NCBI GenBank assembly: GCA_963971405.1
Contig: OZ020487.1
Location: 38,351,039 to 38,415,038 of the forward strand
Length of the DNA stretch: 64,000 bases
From: Psococerastis gibbosa
Lineage: Eukaryota; Arthropoda; Insecta; Psocodea; Psocidae
Direction: 5' to 3'
Part shown: positions 58,009-64,000 of the stretch, piece by piece
Layout: every line of letters starts with the position of its first letter
Numbering within the stretch: the stretch's first letter is position 1
Notes under the pieces: generated by a model
The model's database searches: none
What the model saw: only the letters and a program-made list of their open reading frames with translations
What the model was told of the DNA's origin: nothing
Translations under genes and position numbers: made by a program

Positions 58009-58605
58009 GGGGGCAGGTCGTCGTCGGTGTTTTTACGAGAGGGGCTTTGGAAGCGAGATCAGTTAGGGATACAAACGGGCGGTTTACCAGCTTTACCTGA
58101 CGGCTGACGCACCAGAAAAAGAGAAAAATTTGGGCAATTGATAATAACGTAGTTTAATTATAATAGTCGAAAACTTGTGCTAACCTAACTTAACTAACTA
58201 ACGTTAACACTTTAGAGTTTAGGCAAAAAAAACTGTGCAGTGTGCGGTGATAAACCAACCTTGTCCTACACACCCCATTAGCTACTGAGTAGTGAGTAGC
58301 TCGAACAGACTGGCCGTAAGGCCCGTAAGCCCGTGGTTAGTTTCACTGCCCACTGCCAAGAACAACTGTCAAGTGTCAACTAAATAGGCCAAATTCCTGG
58401 ATCCTAAGCGGCCCAGCCACATACAACACGGGTGGTGGACAAAGGATTGGGCCTGCACTGCAGGGGCGGAATGAAATCCCACCCCCCTGTTGCGTTTACG
58501 TACCACCTTCTCGTAAGGGGGTATGTTGCGATCTCGACCACCCAAGTTCATGTTGGGTTCTTATGGGCGATGAACTCAGTAAACGCTTTCAAGAAGGTCA
58601 AAGTT

Positions 58606-58835
58606 ATAACCGATATTAGAGAATTTTGAAAAAAAACTGGACTTGGCGGGATTTAGAACCCACGAACTACAACGATACGTCGGGACAAAACTGAACAAAC
58701 TACGCGGGTTTGCGTCCAACGGTTAAGACGAACGACGCTCCGGATAGGCGTAGATTGTGGGTTCGAATCCCGCCAAGTCCAATTTTTTCTAATCTAAATC
58801 TAATTTCGGTTATAACGAGGAGGTTACCTCTTGAA
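58606..58835. repeat. Palindromic element with tRNA-like arms
   Basis: Left: GTTATAACCGATATTAGAG then ACTGGACTTGGCGGGATTTA. Right: GGGTTCGAATCCCGCCAAGT then TAATTTCGGTTATAACGAGG. Each arm carries a tRNA-like T-arm/B-box, one on each strand. The right arm also has GGTTAAGACGAACGACGCTC and ATAGGCGTAGATTGTGGG, shared with 48917-49050. Confidence 0.65.
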
Positions 58836-59945
58836 ACAAGGTTACTTTAATGTCGGTGTTGTCTTGTCCGTCAAGAATTTATATTATGAATTTTTCCTTT
58901 GGAAATAGCTACGACTAGATGCCTTAGTCGGTAGTCCATTGGTAGTTTAAATATCTGAAACCTAATATTTTTAACGACTATACTTTTAATTTTTTCTTAG
59001 GTTCCCGGCCCCAGAAGTAGCAATAGTAGCATGTTTTTGAATTTGTCTTTAAATCTCATTAACATGTTTGTTGAAATGCGTAAAAACCCACCTATTTTGC
59101 ACCTGACATGCCACTGAGTGGCTACAGTATATTAATATTTCTTTCGGGGGGATAGCCTTGTTTGCAGTAATGTCCACATGACTTTGTCTATTGCAGTATT
59201 GCACGTAAACTCTGAAGTTTCTATACTGTATAATGCGCAGACAGCCCTCCCCCGTTCTTTGATCAAATGTCTAGTCTTAGTCTTAGTCTTAGTCTGACTT
59301 TACTATGCAAGCATGATTATGGCAAACTGACAACAGCGCACCCTTGTTAGTTTTTTCGATCGCCCATGTTTTTCCACGATAGCATAAACGAACATTTTAA
59401 CATACTGTACAGCATCTAAGTTTCGTTCAAATTTCATAATTTGACATCTATATAATAGATACAGGCAACAACTCATGTCTATGAGAGTAAAAAATGGACA
59501 TAAAGCATATACCGGTAATATAAATAATATTCATAATGGATATTTAATGTATTTTCAAATGAACTTTTTGATGCTGGAATGGAATGAAACGAATCACCGA
59601 GTTTTTTCATATTATAGTATATTTCATGTTCATAGTATAAATGTATGCTTAAGGAAGTATATTGTACAATAGTATAGCCCTACAATATACAAAGTGTTTC
59701 ATGAATATTAAATTCCTGATCCAACAGTACCTAGCCTGCTTCAGTATAGCCTTATTTACTATTTAAAAAGGACATATTTTATATATAATATATAATTTAC
59801 ACATAATATATATATATATACAAACGCGACCGGCAAATGTAAAGAAAAATTTCCGGATTTATCTGTTCACAACTTCACAAGGATCTGATTACAATTTGCG
59901 GATATTTAATTGTTAAATAAGGTGGCTCTACTTATTTCTCTAGTG
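58836..59945. other. No gene; (CTTAGT)n at 59272-59295
   Basis: AT-rich DNA with four units of CTTAGT and an AT-repeat tract near 59803-59820. Nothing coding. Confidence 0.4.
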
Positions 59946-60720
59946 CAGGCGCGGTTCTAGGGGGGGGGGGGGGGGGCTATAGCCCCATAGGTTCCTCAAA
60001 ATGCGTAGAACCCCACTATTTCAGTCCTATTTTTCACAAATTTTCTCGCGGGGGTGACCCCCGGGCCACCTTGTGCTCTATTGTATTACTTACCTATAAT
60101 ATAGAACCTTTATTGCTCTGAAAATGCGTGAAACCCCAATATTTCAGCCCTATTTAAAAAAAAAAAGTGGAGTGGAGTACTGCGAAGGAAAATAAACTAA
60201 GAACAATACAACCAAGGGTGGGGGGCTGGAACTTGTTTGAGCACCAGATGAGTAGAAGAGACCAAGTGAAGGTGGTTCGTTTGAGAATAGGCCATACAAG
60301 GTTAACACATGGACACCTAATGGCGGGCACCCCACCACCCATATGCCTCAATTGTCAGGTACGACTAACTATTCCTCACATTGTCATAGAATGCCCTGTC
60401 TACTCAAGATACAGAACCTTCCCTCCTGATACAGATTTCCAGAAAGCAGTCTCGCACAATACAATACTTCTCCAGCACACCATTCCTTTTATTCACTCAG
60501 CAGCTCTGGCAAGCCTCATCTAGCAAACAACACACTGGTTTAACACAAGCGTTGGCAAACTGCTCTTAGACGGTCACTGGGCAACCCGTTATCCAATGCC
60601 CTCCTGATCACAGTTTGCCACACACCACCAACTCATACCATACACACAATACAAACAACAACACCGGCAAACTAACTACAAACCAGAAAGCGCGTTTACC
60701 CACACGGGTCTGGCGCTTAC

Positions 60721-60772
<52 letters not shown>

Positions 60773-60836
60773 CGATTCATCTTTTTTATTCGTATTTAAT
60801 CTTAGCCCCCTCATCTCATTCTAGATCCGCGCCTGC
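59946..60836. mobile_element. DNA element with GCAGGCGCGG ends, split by a LINE
   Basis: The left end GCAGGCGCGGTTCTAG and right end CTAGATCCGCGCCTGC are inverted repeats. TCTAG lies next to both outer ends. The interior at 59980-60150 holds a G run and words shared with the tandem repeat at 31896-32240. The insertion at about 60155-60769 splits it. Confidence 0.7.
60155..60769 (+). mobile_element. 5'-truncated jockey-like LINE with 44-base poly-A
   Basis: An open frame at 60167-60523 encodes the C-terminus that follows the RNase H domain in jockey-clade LINEs: NKLRTIQPRVGGWNLF, RRDQVKVVRLRIGHTRLTHG, and a zinc-finger-like CLNCQ...PHIVIECP, ending at a stop. A 200-bp 3' UTR and poly-A (60726-60769) follow. 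The long uninterrupted A tail points to a recent insertion. No reverse-transcriptase catalytic part. Confidence 0.8.
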
Positions 60837-60937
60837 TCTAGCGTGTCAAGTATCTTGCATATATTCATCTACATAATATACAGTAGAAATGAGTAATGAA
60901 AGTATTTGTTTTTGTTTATTTATTTGTAAAGTTGAAA

Positions 60938-61185
60938 ACATAGAAATATATTAAATGGAACAGCGGGAGCCATAATATCCCTTACGGGGCACCCGTTAAT
61001 CATAAACAAACTATCAGAGATAAGTACCAACGTAAAAAATATCGAAGATTGCAGCATAGCAGAACAGATGCCTGAACCCGGTCAAAACTCTGTACTTAGC
61101 TTGTGCAGGCTATTTTCCCAGCAAAATTGCGTACTTATCTTGTGCGGGCTATACTAGCTGAAAACGGTCTACACTCTACAGCCAC
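60938..61185 (-). repeat. LINE 3' fragment, second copy
   Basis: CCCTTACGGGGCACCCGTTA, ACTATCAGAGATAAGTACCA and ACCCGGTCAAAACTCTGTAC parallel 14690-14900. No coding remains. Confidence 0.6.
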
Positions 61186-61261
61186 GGGATGGTTGGAAGT
61201 AATATTATACAACTCAAAAAATAAAGAAACCAATATAATATAAGGAACGGAAAGTATACCA

Positions 61262-61405
61262 TGAGCGTAGCCAGAGAGGTGCAGGGGGGGGGGAGTGTCA
61301 ATCATACGTTTATACCAGTTTGCCAATGGCCAAAAATGAATGTAGAAACAATATAAAAAATGACCGAAATCCATGTGGTCGTTGGCATTGGACAAGTAGG
61401 TCCGT
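61262..61405. repeat. Dispersed element with G run
   Basis: CATGAGCGTAGCCAGAGAGG then a G run. Then ACCAGTTTGCCAATGGCCAA and GGCATTGGACAAGTAGG, which occur inverted near 17570-17660 in vvl intron 1. The left end resembles GTAGCCAG-ended elements. Confidence 0.45.
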
Positions 61406-62529
61406 AAAAAGTCCTTCAGGGCATTATAATTAGGTTGTTGGTAAAAAAAAGTGGAAAGTGAAAACTGAAAGTGAAAATAGAATAGGTAGACTATAACTCT
61501 ATTAATAGCAAATTATTTAAATATTCAACATATAATATGTAGCTTTCAATCAGCATTATGAAGAAAGAACTAACCCAAACAAATAGCTGAGACCGAAAGT
61601 CGTTCTGGAAAGTGAAATATATTCCACCCCTATACAATATTATAATTTTCAGAAGAGAATACACCACTTGCAAGCTAACCTATGTTTTTAAAAACATGCA
61701 AATGCCCTGTTTTAATGTTTTATTCATATTTAGGCCAAGGTCATGCGAATTAAATGAGCTCTTCAAGTTTTCATTGATTTGTTCATGCTTGCGAACGTTA
61801 TGCATTGTAACGTCCCAGACTAGTGCTCATATAAATCAGATTAACATTATAAAATGACTTTGCACTAATTCCACAAAATATTGATACGTATGCATAATAT
61901 ATATATATATATATATTATTATTATTCTATGAGCCATTTTAGGCCTAATTATCTCGTCTTTCATATATGGATCTCTTTTATTGCCAGGAAGCTAGAGTGG
62001 GTACTCTATAATGGTTTATTGTTATTAATTGTTAATAATTTAAATTATATCTTGCAGTGGGCCACTGCTCTAAGATCGATCGAAAAGCAGAAGCTTGAGC
62101 GTGATAATTATATGTATAACAAATTTTTTCAAAATATTCCACCTTGTCCGGGATTACTGGACAAGGAACAAAAGTGAAAAGAAATTATTATTATTATTAT
62201 ATATATTATATATTATGTGGAATTATATATTTATGATTTTATTCTTATTTGTAATGTATCACTTCTACGAAGTCACTGGAAAAACTCTCTCATAGTGTTC
62301 ATTTATACTGTATTTAAGCGATTTTTATTTTTAAACTTTTATTGCATAGACCCGGGATTGGCAATTTTTTATAACAGCTGAGCCAAATTTCGAAATAGCC
62401 TGGTTTAGATTGCCCCCCCCCCCCCAACAGTTTCTCCGGCCCCTCCGTGGCCCCCCCACTTTTCAGATATTTTACATGTTGTTAAATTGTAGAATTATTG
62501 AACCGTATACCTACTCCCAATGAAAAATG
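61406..62529. other. No gene; simple repeats and a LINE-like end
   Basis: (AT)n at about 61896-61916, then (ATT)n. At 62142-62205, CCTTGTCCGGGATTACTGG plus CAAGGAACAAAAG and (ATT)n match the 3' ends at 20146 and 20441. C runs near 62414. Confidence 0.45.
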
Positions 62530-62614
62530 TTTCGTTTTTTTCATTGGCCCCCCCGGATAGAAGTCATGCCCCCTATGCCCCCCCCCCGCCTTAAAATTTC
62601 TAGCGCCGCCACTG
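62530..62614. repeat. Element end ATTTCTAGCGCCGCCACTG
   Basis: Mirror image of 33757-33830: TTTTTTCATTGGCCCC, GGATAGAAGTCATGCCCC, a C run, then the terminal motif. Confidence 0.6.
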
Positions 62615-63695
62615 CCTTCAGCAGTCAGTACATAACCTACTTAGATGCGCATGGCTAGAAACAGCCAGTATTATAAAAATGGCAACAACATTTCGTCCCC
62701 CTCCCTAACTCGATAGCTGGCGACGCCTTGGAACGCTCTACAGTAACACAATATAAATATTACCATTTAAAATTTAAAATTTAAATTAGAAACTTTTTTT
62801 CCTTTGGGAATAAGTAATTTTAAATAAATAGAACACTGACTTTCTTCGGTTTAAATTATGCTTATATATTCAAGGCATAAGGAATAAACGTTTTGTTTAA
62901 TTTCTTTTTATTTCTGCCCCACAGACAAAATATTACCTAATTTATGAGGAATGGGTAATCTGAGAGTATGGAATCCGCCTGCAGATTCATGATTATACAA
63001 TAGGTTAATATTTAATTTATATTATATTAACCAATAAGGCAATAAGACTGATTTGTGACTTAGGTCCATAATATAATCCAATGAAACCAATAGCATCTGC
63101 CCCTGTCTCTTCACACTATTGTTTAAAATAACTGACGCTTTAGAATGTTGTATTACTTGACAATTGACTAATATTAGGGTGATCATTTCCAAGTTCCGCT
63201 AACAGAACCACAAAGGTCATTTTTAACTTGTCATATGGCTTGGAAAATTGTAATTCTTGACAGCAGACCAATTTTTAAATCGGTGTATTTTTCAGAGCCA
63301 CCCTTAAGATATTACCTACACCCAAAATCATTAAACCCCAAGACGTAATCATCAATAGTAGAAGTGTACACACCATCATGTAACTTAATCACGGTTGAGA
63401 ATGAGCTAAGACTTTAATCCACCTAAAATGAGACTGATAATTAGGAGTGACGAAGAAAGCAGATATTGGCTCATTGGTAAGCAAAGGCTGGGGCGCGTGT
63501 GATTGGCTGAGTGTGCGCTAAGACCCGCCCCCCGCTGGAGAGAGAAATGCTATACAGGTTCACGGCGCTCCAGCTCCTTGCCTGTCTACAGGTGTTTGTT
63601 TTGGTGGGCTGCTTGGAATGCTGATAGCTCTCTGGGGGTGTCCCGCATAAAAATCTAAGGTCGTAGAGTGTTGAATGGCAATGAGATGCATTTTG
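62615..63695. other. No gene; GC-rich patch at 63480-63625
   Basis: AT-rich DNA, then a GC-rich patch with two CCAAT-type words on the minus strand (near 63472 and 63502) and CCCGCCCCCCG near 63525. It could be a promoter, but no gene next to it is visible. Confidence 0.3.
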
Positions 63696-64000
63696 CATAG
63701 TATTCTGCTTTTCACTTCTTCTTCTTCTTCTTTAAATGCCTCTTCTATCAAAGATTGGCGATCATCATGACAATTTAGATCTTGGAGACTGTTGCTTTGA
63801 AAAGGGAAGTCGTGCTCTTGCCAAACCACTGTCTCAGGTTTGACAACCAGGATGTTCTTCATCTTCTCCTCGCAGTCCTTCCATCTTTGATCTTCCCTTG
63901 GATTGTTGGATTATTAGATGGCAGAAGGCGATACCTTAGTTCTTCACCACATGCCCGAAGTATGTTAGTTTCCGTTTCACGCTTTTTCCTCTATAATAAA
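63696..64000 (-). pseudogene. LINE reverse-transcriptase C-terminal fragment at the window edge
   Basis: Read on the minus strand: RKKRETETNILRACGEELRY, RLLPSN, then IQGKIKDGRTARRR, RTSWLSNLRQWFGKSTTSLF, and KATVSKI...IVMMIANL, followed by (GAA)n. This is the C-terminal tail of endonuclease/reverse-transcriptase LINEs with a few stops. It continues past the window end. Confidence 0.75.

Noticed and set aside
58722-58790. Possible tRNA gene with GGGTTCGAATCCCGCC
   Set aside because: The 3' acceptor-like CCAAGTCCA has no 5' partner at the right distance, and the block is repeated at 48917 as part of a dispersed element.
59272-59295. (CTTAGT)n as a telomere-type repeat
   Set aside because: Only four units, and the sequence is not the arthropod TTAGG type; treated as a simple repeat.
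60608-60824. Open frames with poly-Lys or poly-Phe
   Set aside because: They are translations of the LINE poly-A tail.

Overview
The window is animal genomic DNA, AT-rich and dense in repeats, with one confident protein-coding gene. That gene is on the minus strand: a class III POU transcription factor whose C-terminal tail (GGDMMDG after the homeodomain, then [15 protein letters not shown]) matches arthropod ventral veins lacking (vvl, drifter, Cf1a). I therefore place the organism in the arthropods. The order cannot be read from this window. The gene has a multi-exon structure, unlike the single-exon fly gene, and an unusually long N-terminal region.

Layout. 1-4871: repeats, then the probable 3' UTR. 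4872-22819: the vvl coding region in three exons (22819-21947, 10531-10344, 5757-4872), joined by consensus GT/AG sites in compatible phases into a predicted 648-residue protein. The POU-specific domain and homeodomain lie uninterrupted in the last exon. The two introns (about 11.4 kb and 4.6 kb) are full of short inverted-repeat DNA transposons (MITEs) and tRNA-derived SINEs. A polypyrimidine-AG acceptor about 70 bp upstream of the start codon suggests a further 5' non-coding exon outside the coding part.

22.9-64 kb: no host gene that I can support. This long upstream flank holds at least ten SINE copies or fragments, several MITE families, hAT-type ends (one element with a clear 8-bp target duplication), decayed LINE reverse-transcriptase tails, a jockey-like LINE with a 44-base poly-A inside a DNA transposon, small palindromic retroelement-like insertions with target duplications, and tandem repeats. 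The largest tandem repeat is a 3.1-kb satellite at 42.77-45.89 kb. Its units grow from about 160 to exactly 202 bp, and part of it is organised as 404-bp dimers.

The most interesting links are these. One MITE family carries perfect POU octamer sites (ATGCAAAT) and sits both inside an intron of this POU gene and upstream of it. Two MITE families with different termini share one internal core. The vvl protein has about 270 residues of charged, tyrosine-rich sequence ahead of the part that resembles other vvl proteins. All repeat families were recognised by comparing copies inside this window and from general family knowledge; no database search was possible.
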